Source: Panaeolus papilionaceus (Eukaryota > Basidiomycota > Agaricomycetes > Agaricales). Taken from it: DNA of 64,000 nucleotides. The stretch's first letter is position 1. Each line of letters begins with the position of its first letter. This document shows, one piece after another, positions 1 to 12,081 of this stretch. The notes under the pieces are model-generated. The model made no database searches. It had not been told where the DNA came from and worked only from the letters and a program-made list of their open reading frames with translations. The stretch covers positions 992,001 through 1,056,000 of the forward strand of contig JADNRZ010000004.1 of the NCBI GenBank assembly GCA_015501605.1, written 5' to 3'. The translations under genes were made by a program, and so were the position numbers.

Positions 1-298
1 TAGTAAGGCAGTCTTCTTAGAACCTTTGATTCGGTATTCTCATTACATTTTGATTAGTGTTCACGGATTCAAGTCGATTGGGTACGTTTGCCTCATCCCA
101 ACCACCCCTGTCTACTCTTCATCGTACATTCAACAAAAATCCGCTCGAGTCAAACAAAAGCGCGATGTAGCTTCATCTTCATCATTATCCTCATATTTAC
201 CAGCCATAGGAATCGCCACCTTGGTATTGGTTGCTGCTTTTGCTGTACCATATTTTTCTTCTGCTCCTTCTGCTTTTTCTGCCTCATCGTCCAAGTAA
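1..298 (+). CDS. 3' end of an unidentified gene with a C-terminal membrane segment (partial)
   Basis: An open frame runs in from the left edge and stops at TAA 296-298. Its last 50 or so residues are a basic stretch (KSARVKQKRD), a Ser-rich linker, then a hydrophobic run (LPAIGIATLVLVAAFAVPYF) and a short Ser/Ala tail. That is the layout of a tail-anchored or single-pass membrane protein whose C-terminus is short. The true 5' boundary of this last exon is not visible; part of bases 1-130 may be intron. The family cannot be told from this fragment and no function is proposed. The coding call rests only on the membrane-like tail and the open frame. Confidence 0.35.
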   Translation, partial: SKAVFLEPLIRYSHYILISVHGFKSIGYVCLIPTTPVYSSSYIQQKSARVKQKRDVASSSSLSSYLPAIGIATLVLVAAFAVPYFSSAPSAFSASSSK

Positions 299-1209
299 TC
301 GTTATGGGAGTAAATTATGCTAAATTATACCCTTTTTCCTATTTCTCATCTAGGTTGGGAACTGAATTATAAACCAAAAAAAAATTCCCGGCCGTGATCT
401 TCCTTTTGCTGTCCTCAAAGTTCTTCGTGTTGTTCTTGGGAATCCCTGGACCTCTCTTCGTCGGTCGCTGTTTCGCACACTTGTCGGGACGAATGTTCGC
501 ACGAATAGGTCGTGGGGAGTGGTGGTATTTTGGGAAGAGGTGGTGGAATGCGCAACAAACGAGATGTATTTATTTCATTATGAAGTGGAAGAGTGGGATA
601 TGAAGGACTAGAAGAAAGTAAATAGTGTAATTTAGAACAGAGGGTGCTGATAGCATGGAATTCATAAACCACAATGTAACAAACTTTTGCATATTCATAC
701 TCACAAATAAATTTTCGCGACAAAAGATATATGTTAAAAAATACTATCCACGTCGACGTGAATAAAAATTTATGGTACTTACTATGAGGTAGCAAGTAAA
801 ACTTAACTAGAACTTAGTAGAAAATGAGCAAGTGAAATGGAAATTGAGCCACATTGTGTTTGTATTTGCTTGTCAGTCAACCCTAAGCCAAATTTATGCT
901 CGTCGTTCGAAACTGAAAAAGTCGTGTCGTTTCGCCTCCTTTGCGACTCGCCCAACCCCATTTCGTCCTTCTCTCTCCTTTGCTCATCGTTCAAACCCGC
1001 TATGTAAGCCATTTTCACTGGTACTATGCCCATACACTTTTTGTCAATATGTGGGCTCAGCTAAATGCTGCTTGCCAACCAGGCTGTCTGCCACGAAACG
1101 CGCGTTGCTCTATATTATTTGCGCTTCATAATTCACACAAGTCCGTTTACTAACCTCTACTTTCTCTACCTTTTACTCGCACAGCAATACCTCGAATATC
1201 TTGCTTAAC
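299..1209. other. Intergenic region upstream of the septin gene
   Basis: About 0.9 kb with no convincing gene. Short open frames on both strands lack family features. The last 60 bases before the septin ATG are pyrimidine-rich (CT runs around 1153-1190), as is usual for a fungal promoter or 5' leader. Confidence 0.5.
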
Positions 1210-2573
1210 ATGTCTGAAGAAATTCGCGCCCAATCCTATGTTGGTTTCGACAGCATCACCCAGCAAATCGAGCACAAACTTTTGAAGCGGGGTTTCCAAT
1301 TTAATGTCATCGTCGTCGGTACGTGCCCCCTTTGTGTGGTTGTAGATGGGAAGTACTGTAGAGCAGAACTGGGCGTATTGCTGTTGTTTTACAGCAAACA
1401 GGGGCTCTCGTGGCTCTCCTTTGCCTTTTGTCAACATAATTGCTCCCCTCCGCGACTGCCCAATATAATAAACTCACGATGTTTCTGCTCTAGGTCCTAC
1501 TGGTCTCGGAAAATCAACTCTCATCAACACCATTTTCGCCTCCCATCTTATTGACTCAAAGGGACGCTTTGCATCAGATGAGCCTGTAAGGCAGACCACT
1601 GAGATTCAGGCTGTCTCCCATGGTATGTAAAAATATTTCCTTATAATTTGTTTCAACGCTTTTCTCTCCTACAAAAAAACGGCACCAATTTATTTGAGAC
1701 CGCAACCTTGATTTCCTGTGACAAAAGCGAATGTACCATTGACACCCATTTCCTAGTTATTGTCGAGAACGGCGTCAAGCTGCGCCTCAACATCGTCGAC
1801 ACCCCTGGATATGGTGACCAAATCAACAACGAAGGTTGCTGGGACCCCATCATTCGATACATCAAAGATCAGCACAGTGCCTACCTTCGCAAGGAGTTGA
1901 CTGCCATGCGAGACCGTTACATCCAGGATACCCGTATCCATTGCTGTTTGTACTTCATCAGCCCTACTGGTCACTCTTTGAGGCCCATCGACGTTATTGT
2001 CATGAAGAAGCTGAGTGAGGTTGTGAACGTTGTTCCTGTCATTGCTAAGAGTGACTGCTTGACACTGGAAGAGCGCGAGAAGTTCAAGCTCAAGGTGCGT
2101 TGCTTTTTGAAAGACGTATAGTGCAGTGTGCTTACGGAGAAAATTTCAGATCAGGGAAGAGCTTCTATTCAACAACATCCGTCTCTATCCATTCGATACT
2201 GATGAGGATGACGAGGAGGAAATTGCTTTGAACGAGTCGATGCGTGTAAGTTTTATCGACTCTTTTGAGTTTCTACCTCAGACTAAGTTATTTTGCCGTG
2301 TAGCAAATCATTCCCTTCGCCGTCGTTGGATCGGAAAACAATGTCATCATCGATGGCAAGTCTGTTCGTGGCCGCAAGAACAGATGGGGTGTTGTGAACG
2401 TTGAAGATGCCGACCACTGCGAATTTGTTCACCTGCGCAATTTCTTGTTGAGGACTCACCTCCAGGACCTCATCGAAACCACCGCCCAAATTCACTACGA
2501 GGCATTCCGGTCCAAGCAGTTGCTTGCTCTCAAGGAGGGTGTCAGCCAGCGACCGGCTGCTACTCAACAGTAA
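1210..2573 (+). CDS. CDC10: Septin, Cdc10 class
   Basis: GTP-binding septin that assembles into hetero-oligomeric filaments at septa and the cell cortex. Five exons (1210-1318, 1494-1622, 1757-2094, 2150-2245, 2304-2573) give 313 residues in consistent phase. Visible motifs are the P-loop GPTGLGKST (about residue 37), the switch motif DTPGYGD, the septin G4-type AKSD, and the septin unique element ending in HLQDLIETT near the C-terminus. The N-terminal YVGFDSITQQIEHKLLKRG matches the polybasic start of yeast Cdc10. The protein ends soon after LLALKEG with no C-terminal coiled coil, which separates the Cdc10 class from Cdc3, Cdc11 and Cdc12. The start at 1210 is the only ATG that leads into the conserved N-terminus. 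Family assignment is firm; class assignment rests on the missing coiled coil and N-terminal match. Confidence 0.93.
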
Positions 2574-3314
2574 TTTATCCATTGACATTTGGGTCTAGAC
2601 TGGACGGGTTCTCTTTTCCAAAAATTAATGCGTTTATATACCCCTTTGATAGTAAACCGTCCGTTCTTTGGCCATCTCTGTTTTCTTGTCTTCCATCTGG
2701 ATTTTTGAGTCGCACTTTTTGTGTTTACCTACCCTCTTTTACCTTTCTTTAGCTTGATACCTTACGATACGTACCCTATATATGTGCTATAACCTTTTAA
2801 CTGTGGGACAACGTGAATCCTCTCGGCTCGAGCCGTTCATAAACCATCAATGAATGATGTGAAGTTGACCTGCTGCTAAATATAACGATGGAGGGTGTCA
2901 AAGACGTCATGGGTGACAGAGCGGAATCAGAGCCATTGCGTGAGGTGCTGGAGTCCTCACTTTAGTTGTGTGATATAGATAGTTGTATTGACATGGTTAA
3001 AGTCGTCTGAAATCCACTTTGTTCTCCGGGCAGGAGTGGTGTCAGGCTAATCACGAGACTTTTGAATCTTGTAATGCCGGTTTTGTCAGCGGCTCAGGCA
3101 GCACCAGAATACTTCCGTAACTGTTGCACTGCACCATAGCTCTGAACAATCCTCCTTTTCGCCTCTTTGACACCCTCGTCCTGTTACCCTCTCTGCCGTT
3201 ATGCCCATCTGAGACTCTGTTTATTTCTAACACACTATACGACCCCATTACGACTTCTTGCTCTATAATATCTTGCGCATAACAACATCCTAGACAAATT
3301 CCAACCTTGGCTAG
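2574..3314. other. Intergenic region between septin and flippase genes
   Basis: About 740 bases holding the septin 3' UTR and the flippase promoter. A 192-codon minus-strand frame covers 3051-3629, but it overlaps the first flippase exon and shows no family features. Nothing else recognised. Confidence 0.5.
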
Positions 3315-6300
3315 ATGACCCAAACTCATCTGAATCGCAAGTCCAAACTTGCGACTTGGTACGCAAAGTTTGCTGCATTTAAGGTTGAAGACCTCTTCTC
3401 CCGAAAGAAGGAGGCGGGTCCGAGGAGAGTAGTCTTTGTAAACGAGAATTTGCCTGATGATTACCGTGACGCTCGTGGAAGGGTTAAACCAGAACATGTC
3501 TACGCCACGAATCAGGTTATAACTTCGAAATATACACTCATCACTTTTGTGCCGAGGAATTTGCTGGAACAATTCAGGCGCATTGCCAATATGTAAGTCC
3601 TTACTTTTGCACTTTTTCAAAGTTGCCAAACCTCAAAGACAACCGACGTCAACGAGCTCTCACGAACTACCTCATAACTTATATATATTATTTTTATCTT
3701 TACACTTCCTTCGTCCCCGAGAATTAAACTTACATTTCACTCTTAGCTTCTTCCTGGTCATCGCCATTCTGCAGTTCTTCCGCAAATTCTCTACCATTTC
3801 ACCTGGTCTCGTCATCTTTCCGCTCCTCGTTGTTCTCACTATTACTGCGCTCAAGGACGGATATGAGGATATCAAGCGTCATCAGTCCGATCGTCGTGTT
3901 AACAATTCCCTTGTCCGAACATTGTCTACCGGAAATTGGGTGAACCCGAACGTGATGCAGAGGAAGAGCAGGACATTTGTGCGGGGGGTGCTTCGGAAGT
4001 ATGGCAAGGGGACGAAGAAGGTTCGAATATCCAACGCGAAGGGCGAAGGACTAGCGTCTGAATTGCCTCCCTCGGAACATGGCCATGAACATGAACCGGA
4101 GTACGACGAGGAGGTCGAAGAACATCACACTGTCGGTGAAATGCTTAGACGATCAATGTCGCATCCTACCCCTGGTGCAGAACATCACCACCATCCACCC
4201 AAATCACGACCACATTGGAAGAAGAAAATGTGGGAGGACGTTGCGGTGGGTGACTTCGTCAAGATCATGGAAAACGAGCCACTGCCCGCAGATATCCTTA
4301 TTTGTGCAACTTCAGAAGAGGAGAACGTGGCATTCGTTGAGACGAAGAACTTGGACGGAGAGACAAACCTGAAATCTCGCAATGCAGTTCCTGCCCTCAC
4401 ACACTTACGATCTGCAGCCGAATGCGCTTCATCGGACAACGTCTTTCGAGTCGAGTGCGACAGACCGGATGTCAACATGTATCGTCTCAACGCAGCCGTC
4501 GAGGTTGGGTCGCAAATGTTTCCAGTTGACATGCAAATGATCCTTCTGCGTGGTACTGTACTCAGAAATACCAAATGGGTTATTGGGCTGGTTCTTTACA
4601 CTGGCGAGGACACTAAGATTGTCATGAATTCAGGCGGTACACCGAGTAAGCGTAGTAAGGTGGAGCGGCAGATGAACCCACAAGTGTGAGTTGCTCTACA
4701 TGTATATTCACGTTCTGACAACTGAAAAAAAAAAAACTGTCCTTAGCTTTATCAATCTCCTACTTTTGGCGCTAATGGCCACCGCATGCGGCGTTGTCGA
4801 CTCGATTTTAGAACACCGGGACTATCCCAGAGAAGCACCTTGGCTATACGGAGCCAATATACCTGGGGACAATCCCTCGATCAACGGCCTTATTACATTT
4901 GTTTTTGCTCTTATCACGTAGGTATATTGTTCCTGGATGATCTGCATGTTTCTAACTTCCGACTAGCTTCCAAAATATCGTTCCCATATCCCTGTATATT
5001 TCCATCGAGTTTGTGCGGACATGCCAAGCAGCTTTCATCTACTTCGACTATCATATGTATTACAAGGGACAGGCAACTCTCGCCCGCAGCTGGAATCTTT
5101 CCGATGACCTTGGTCAGATTCAGTATATTTTTTCAGACAAAACTGGTACCCTTACCCAGGTGCGTGTTCCCGTGGATTATCCAATGTGTTCCATTATTCA
5201 CTTTCTCAAATGCAATCCAGAACTCGATGGTGTTCCGAATGTGTTCAATTGGTGGTAAAATCTATACCGGCGACCCAGAAGCGCTTGATGCAGACAAAGC
5301 TGATTTGACGAAAACTCAACTTCCCGACTCGGAAAAGGACAAATCAAGCAAAGAACCCATTTCATTATCAACTGGTTCGTCTACTGCCAATGTCAAACCA
5401 ACCGATAGCACCTCGAAGGCAGACCCTACACCCAAATCGTCGACGGAAGGGGCGGAACCTGAATCCAAAGCCATTCATCATTTCCGTGACGAAGAACTAC
5501 AGAAGGACCTCCAAACCGCAGTACAGGCAGATTCTGGATCCGAATTGGCCTCCCATGCTAGAAACCTAAATGGATTCTTTTCCGTACTTGCTCTATGTCA
5601 CACTGTGTTAACCAACGTCGACAAGGAGACTGGGCAAATCGAGTATAAGGCACAAAGTCCTGATGAATCTGCTCTCGTTCAAGCAGCAGCCGACATGGGT
5701 TTTGTATTTCGAGGTCGGGAGCGGGAAATTCTGTACCTTCAAACACCCTTTGGATCCGTAGGCGATGTCGAGGAAAGCTCTCATGGATCACCAACGCCCG
5801 GTGCAGCACCTGGCGAACAACACATTGATCGTTACGAGTTACTGAACATCCTAGAGTTTACAAGTGCAAGAAAACGAATGAGTGTCGTCGTTAGAAAATT
5901 GGACTCTGATGATGGAAGGCTATTCCTGCTCACGAAAGGCGCCGATAATGTCATCTTCGAGCGATTGAAGAAGGGCGTTGGTGAAGAACTGAAAATGGCG
6001 ACGGAAAGACATTTGGACGAGTTCGCCAGCCAAGGCTTACGCACCCTCACGCTAGCTTACAAGATTGTTGGTGGTACGTGTGATTTGTTTCAAGTCTATT
6101 GGACGGTTTCCTTACATTTTATGTTTGCTGTAGAGCAAGAATACGCTTCATGGAACGAAAGATACCACGAAGCAACAGTTGCTCTCGACGAACGAGAGGA
6201 AAAAATCGAAGCCATCTCCGATGAACTGGAGCAAGACCTCCGTCTTCTTGGTGCTACAGCTATTGAGGATCGTTTGCAAGATGGTGTACCTGAAGCGATT

Positions 6301-8597
6301 GCTGATTTAAAGGCTGCTGGTATAAAAGTCTGGGTTGCGACTGGCGATAAACTAGAGACAGCTATTGGTGAGCTTACACCTTTTCTTTCATCTTGAGGCA
6401 CTGTATTAATAATTCATCAAGCCATTGGACATTCAACGAACCTCATCGGTCCTGACTCCAACATCATTGTCATTCGTGGAGGAAGTTCATCTGGTCGGCC
6501 AATCTATGAACAAATGCTGCATGCCGTCGAGGAATTTTTCCCGGAGAGTAATATCCTCAACGACCATTCAAAAGTCGATGAAGCGAAAACGAACGACGAA
6601 GAACTGCCGCCCAATACTGGTGGCCAGCCTCTGCGGCGGTTGAACACAGGCATCTCATCCATTGTTGGCCAAGGAAACGGAGATCGACCTGGAGGATTTG
6701 TTCTTGTGATTGACGGCCCGGCGCTGACCATCGCTCTGGGAGACGACCAGCACAAAGACTTGTTGCTTAGATTAGCCATGGCATGCGAGGGAGTAATCTG
6801 CTGCCGCGTGTCGCCATTACAGAAGGCACTTGTGGTAAGATTGGTCAAGGATGGAATTGGTGCAATGACACTCGCCATCGGAGACGGTGCCAATGATGTC
6901 AGCATGATTCAGGTAAAGCTAATGTTACTTGTTTCGATGTTCCGATGTTAATTAACTTTATCTTGGAAAGGCGGCGGATGTTGGTGTTGGAATTTCTGGT
7001 GAAGAGGGTCTCCAGGCCGTCAACTCATCTGACTATGCAATTGCACAGGTCAGTCGCACCCTGTAATCTTCAAGCCTTACGACAGACTGATTACCATGCT
7101 GTTTCCTAGTTCCGATTTTTAAAGCGACTATTGTTGGTGCATGGACACTGGTCCTACGCTCGTAATGGGACAATGTAAGCCCCTGGTTCCATTTCGCCTC
7201 GGACAAGTGACTTATTGTCTGTTAGGATCTTGAACTTCTTCTACAAGAATATTGTCTGCATTGGTGTTCTGTGGTGGTTCCAGATTTATTGCGCGTGGAG
7301 TTCCAATTAGTGAGTGAAAGCTTTTGTCGTTTGCCTACACATGACTCAACGATAGATACAGCGTGCTGGAGTATACGTACCTTCTGTTCTGGAACTCCTT
7401 CTGGACCATCGCACCCGTTATCGGAATTGGTGTATTCGACAGATTCGCAGGTATGGCCAGAAAGGCTGGACTGTCTGAACGATATTTAACTGCCTTTATT
7501 TTTATAAGACGACCATGTTCTGATGAATGTCCCCGAGCTTTACTGGTATGGCCGACAAGGGTTGTGGTTTGGCATCCGGCAGTTCATCGTATACATGTTG
7601 GACGGTATTGTCCAGGTAAGTTTTCTTCCTTCTGCTTAGGCGGTCGATTGTTGAGAGAAAAAAATTAGTCCGCTATTATCTTCTTCGTCATTCTTTACAC
7701 CTACACTACTACCTCAGCGCGGCCAGATGGGTGGAGTGTCGCTATGTACGAGTTTTCGACGGTAAATACGCCATCTCCACAGTTTTATGATCACCAACTA
7801 ATGGTAACTGACTAGACCATGGTGTTTGCTGCGGTTTTTGCCGCCAACCTGTTCAATGGCTTAAACACGAGTGCATGGACTGGATGGGTATTCTTCGCGG
7901 TGCTTATCGGTTGTGTCCTGGTCTGGGTGTACACAGTATGTCGCCTAGTTTTTTACACTTATTCACTGGTTAATTTGGGTCTTTCCAGGCCATCTATAAC
8001 ATCATCTCTCCAGGGTGGATTGTCACTCCAGTTTACGGGAATAACGTGTTCCTCTTTGAATCCGCCTATTACTGGTTTGCATTCCCCCTCACTGTCATAC
8101 TTGCCTTATTACCACGCTACCTGGCGAAAGCATGGCGGTTTGGCTTTTATCCAGACGACATTGCTACGCTTCGCTACATCAGCAAGGTTGACCCTGACAA
8201 GGATCTTCGAGGTCATATAGACGACTCGGGGCCCCTAGGCGCATTCAAACATCCTAGGCCAGCATCCATGGTGTCACACGGACGTACTGAGAGTGTCGCA
8301 TCTCTTCCTCGGCCCTCTATGGACTTCCGATCAGCAAGTCGAACGGACATGTCGACTGGTATCCGCTCAGTCCATCGTGGCTTTGACTTTGCAACTGAAG
8401 AAAATGGAGTTGCGATGCAAAGAATGCAAACCAACCTCTCCGAACGGCGTCAAAGTAGTCGGAATATTGTTGCTCTCGCGAAGCCGGAGACAGGGGCTCA
8501 ACGTAGACGACGTGAAACTATCAGCCACGTTCTGTCTGTTCCTCGTAATTTCCTACGGCGGAAAGGGTCAACTTCAAAGGAGCCTGAAAATCATTAG
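3315..8597 (+). CDS. P4-type ATPase, phospholipid flippase (Dnf1/Dnf2-like)
   Basis: Moves phospholipids from the outer or lumenal to the cytosolic leaflet using ATP, normally with a Cdc50-family partner, at the plasma membrane, Golgi or endosomes. Fifteen exons (3315-3592, 3747-4685, 4747-4917, 4967-5159, 5221-6073, 6134-6367, 6422-6912, 6971-7048, 7110-7174, 7226-7309, 7362-7450, 7509-7615, 7669-7761, 7816-7935, 7989-8597) give 1,467 residues with all phases agreeing. Visible are the P4 motif [22 protein letters not shown] of the actuator domain, PISL in membrane helix 4, the phosphorylation motif SDKTGTLTQ, the KGAD nucleotide-binding motif, [10 protein letters not shown] of the P domain, and the C-terminal membrane bundle. 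A His- and acid-rich insertion lies around residues 200-240. Exon 11 uses the AG after ATAC at 7361; the nearer AG at 7355 would make an in-frame stop. The Dnf1/2 assignment is by general resemblance; P4 membership is certain. Confidence 0.95.
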
Positions 8598-9515
8598 ACT
8601 ACTACCCCATTTTCCTCTGCACCTTATATGCAACCTTCTCTCAAAAAAAGCAGCCACCACTCCCCATTTGACTCCACACCGTAGGTACCCTCAATCGCTC
8701 CCCATTCCAAATGTTACCCCTTTTTGCCATCGTTACCTGATCTCTTTAGTTTCCAGCATCCGTCATAGTTTTCGCCCCTTTTGGATCATGTCCACACTTT
8801 AGACGCTTCAACATCTAACCATCTGCATCATCCACGACTTCATCTAACCATTGACCTCACAGTGTATTTTTTTCGTTTTGTTTTGCGTGTATCAATCAGC
8901 AGTCTTATTAGTATTACTGTTTCCGCGATTTTTTGTCATCCATTTGTGGCCCTCATGCTTTCGGGAACTGTGGTTATCCATTACTTTACATAAATTTCTC
9001 TTTTTTTTTCTTTCGTTGAATCATCGCATAATATTTACATTGTTATTGATATTTGGAATATTCACTACATATACTTACACATTCCGAGTCTTTTTTTTTC
9101 GTGTTCTTTGTGTGGTTCTTTGTCAACCCTATGTTCGCTTAATGAATATGATTGAATGGTCTTTTGTTGTGGCTACACTGCCTTTGTTCAAGTAGCTCAA
9201 CTGAGGCTGTGAGGGATGGTGTTGGTTGGCTTTTTAGCGGTTTCTAGGTTGATAACGGACCAATAAGACAAGAATTTCAGGGAAGCGTGTGATTGGATAA
9301 ATCGGACGTGTATATATTTTTGTTGCTGTCGTTTGAAGTTAATGATGGGGTTGCTGAGCTGCCCCTTTACCATAGTTAAACAGATTGTCTAGACCATGGC
9401 CTCCTTCTACACCCCTTTCCTTTAAAGTACCATCTATACATCTATTCAGTGTTCATAATCCTTTTAATACCACTTTCTTTGCTTTTTCTCTTCACAACCA
9501 CCATTATCTTTCTCC
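8598..9515. other. Intergenic region between flippase and F-box/WD40 genes
   Basis: About 0.9 kb, T-rich, with homopolymer runs around 9000-9010 and 9088-9098. It holds the flippase 3' UTR and the next promoter. Frames here are low-complexity and hydrophobic only because of T-richness; no gene is seen. Confidence 0.5.
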
Positions 9516-11700
9516 ATGAATGCCCCATCAAACATGTCCAGTAACGTCCTGCACCAATCCTCTTCATACACCTTTGCAGATCATTCTACAGAACAAGAAG
9601 TAGACTTTGAAGGTATTTCTAACCTTTGTTTTAACTATTATCAACTGAAAACATCGATAGAGTTAGCCTATCGTCTCTTGTCTTCCCTTCCCAGAGCTCG
9701 TCTCGCTTCAATTCAGCGACGAATAGCGCCACTCCTACAATTTGATGTGGTAGCAGTGCGTATTCAATCTACATCTAACTCCATATCTGAGGTTCATGAG
9801 ACATGCAGTCCCTTCCGCCAGAAGTCTCTCTGCAAATATTCTCGTATTTACCATTCCAAACCCTCTTAACATGCACTCTCGTTTGTCGCAGATGGCAGAT
9901 CTTGGCCAATGACCAGGCACTTTGGAGAGCACTCTGCCATGAACGCGGTTGGAAGTGGAAGCAGCCACCACGGTCTATAATGCGTCCGTCACTCTCTCGT
10001 TTTGAACTCATGGACGCCGATGATGAAGGCATGGGTGACTCTGATGAAGGAGACTCTGACTTGGAACATGAAACCCCTGACGAATTGCCTGACGATATCG
10101 AATCAGCGAAAGCTCGACTGACCCAGATGCAAATTCAGCTAGATTCGGAACTTCATGGAAACCCTTTTTTCACCAATGTTTTGCGCATATACTCCACCAA
10201 TTCACTTTTCCCGGGTATGAGCGCATACAAAACTCGCGTTCATACATCCGTTTCTTCTTATCTCAAACGCGTCCACTGTCATTACTTCCCAAAACCTGAC
10301 TACAAGCTACTACACCAGACTCACGTCAAACTCAGGAACCGTTTTCTAGCTTCGGCATATCGTCTCTCCGCTCTCCAGACCCGAGGGACGCCTGCCGATG
10401 GCCACACAAATACCATTTATTGCCTCCAACTCTACACCTATCCTTTCACAGGTAAACAAGTCCTTTTCACTGGATCTCGAGACAAAACCGTTCGGGAATG
10501 GAACCTTGCCACAGGCGCAGTCGAACGAGTCATCTCCGGAGTTCATACGGGATCTATATTGAGCCTATGTGCTCACGCAGGCTATCTAGCCACCGCTGGG
10601 AGCGACCGCAGAGTTGTTGTTTGGGACCTAGAATCAAACACAATGGTGAAGACCATTTCAGATCACGATGACAGCGTTCTTTGTGTCAGATTCGATGACA
10701 AAAAGCTTGTTTCGTGCTCAAAGGGCAAGTTCACCTATCCCGTTCAAGGCTTTAAGAGAAATCCTAATACCACCTATACAGATCGGACGGTTAGGTTATA
10801 CTCTTTCCCTGACTTGGATGCTGGTCATGTTCTGCGGGCACATCGAGCCGCTGTGAATGCTGTGGCCATTTCTGGTGACTTCATCGCTTCAGCCTCAGGG
10901 GACCGTTCCATTCGACTTTGGGACGCGAATACCGGCAACCTAGTTCGGACGTTCGATAAGCACCATTCAAGAGGGTAATTCTAGTATGAAAAGATTGATG
11001 CACGCAGCTAACGAGTGTTTGACAGAATTGCATCGATTGACTTCGCTCTTCCTGTCGTTCTGTCAGGGTCTTCGGACAAGCACATCCGCCTATTTGATGT
11101 GACCACACTCCAAGGATGGTCCACATCACCGGAGTACGACGACTTCTCTGAGATCCCAAGTGATGTGCTCCCACTTTCCCTTCCTTCTTCAAATTCTGCC
11201 AGCAGCTTTGTCTGCCAATCGTGTGGAAGCACCAATGTCGACCCGTTACCAGTTCCTCAGCACATCAAGAGACCCAACATGCGATGCGTTCACACTGACC
11301 TGGTTCGGACGGTTGCATTGGACGACGACTTCGTCCTCAGCGGGAGTTACGACTTGAGCATTAAAGTTGGTAACGCTTCTTTTTTAAAGCCAAACTCCAG
11401 ATTCACCGTTTATTTTGTTAGGTGTGGGATCGAAAGACAGGTTCTCTCATAGCTGATCTAACCGGAGGACATACGGGCCGTATCCTTTGCATTGGGTTTG
11501 ATTCAAAGAAGGTCTGTCAGTGTCATCGTCCCTTGCTTTTCTTATCACGTGAGTTAATTTTACTGTCCTTAGATTGTCTCCTGTGGGGAAGACCAGGTAA
11601 GTTGACCGACACTTGTGAAAGGCTGTCACTGATTGGCCATTGACAGCGTATTTGTATATGGGACTTTTCGCACGGAATCGACACAACTTTCATGGCTTAA
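9516..11700 (+). CDS. F-box and WD40 repeat protein (SCF substrate adaptor)
   Basis: Likely substrate receptor of an SCF ubiquitin ligase: the F-box binds Skp1 and the propeller binds the target. Eight exons (9516-9612, 9661-9755, 9809-10724, 10782-10974, 11026-11365, 11422-11511, 11573-11596, 11647-11700) give 602 residues. The F-box starts at exon 3 (SLPPEVSLQIFSYLPFQTLL, about residues 65-105), followed by an acidic linker and then WD repeats with typical GSRDKTVREWN, GSDRRVVVWD, SGDRSIRLWD and GSYDLSIKVWD blade ends. Intron 3 (10725-10781) uses a GC donor (GCAAGT) and is 57 nt long, so its retention would not break the frame. The N-terminal 64 residues are Ser-rich and unrecognised. A Skp1 gene lies 40 kb away, but this linkage need not mean anything. 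Confidence 0.88.
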
Positions 11701-12081
11701 AGCCTCGATTGTATTTGCACATCGTCGCTGGGCTGTTGCTGTGACACTATGGCTTCTGTTTTAACTATCGTGTAATCCTCGTTATCTTTCTTTTTTTTTT
11801 TGACTTCCAAATGTACAGTAATCCCGCGTGCATGCGCTTTTGTTGCCCTCTGAGCACCGAACAGAGATTCGAGAGTTCGTTCAGCTGACCATTTCTTCTA
11901 ATGACACCGAGATGTTCGGCATATTGCACGGCGCATATTTTTTAAATGTGATGATGTGTGGATATATCTTCTCTACATAGTCGGAGCCAAGATGAAGCTG
12001 GCTTGATCAGTGTCTCGATGGGGGGTATCTGGATACCCACCTTACTAATGCCGTTGTCTCCCCTTCCCCTCGTCCCACAAC
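11701..12081. other. Intergenic region upstream of the GH5 gene
   Basis: About 380 bases with a T run near 11790-11801, presumably 3' UTR and promoter. Nothing else seen. Confidence 0.5.

Noticed and set aside
3051..3629. Minus-strand 192-codon frame
   Set aside because: It is antisense to the first flippase exon and shows no domain.
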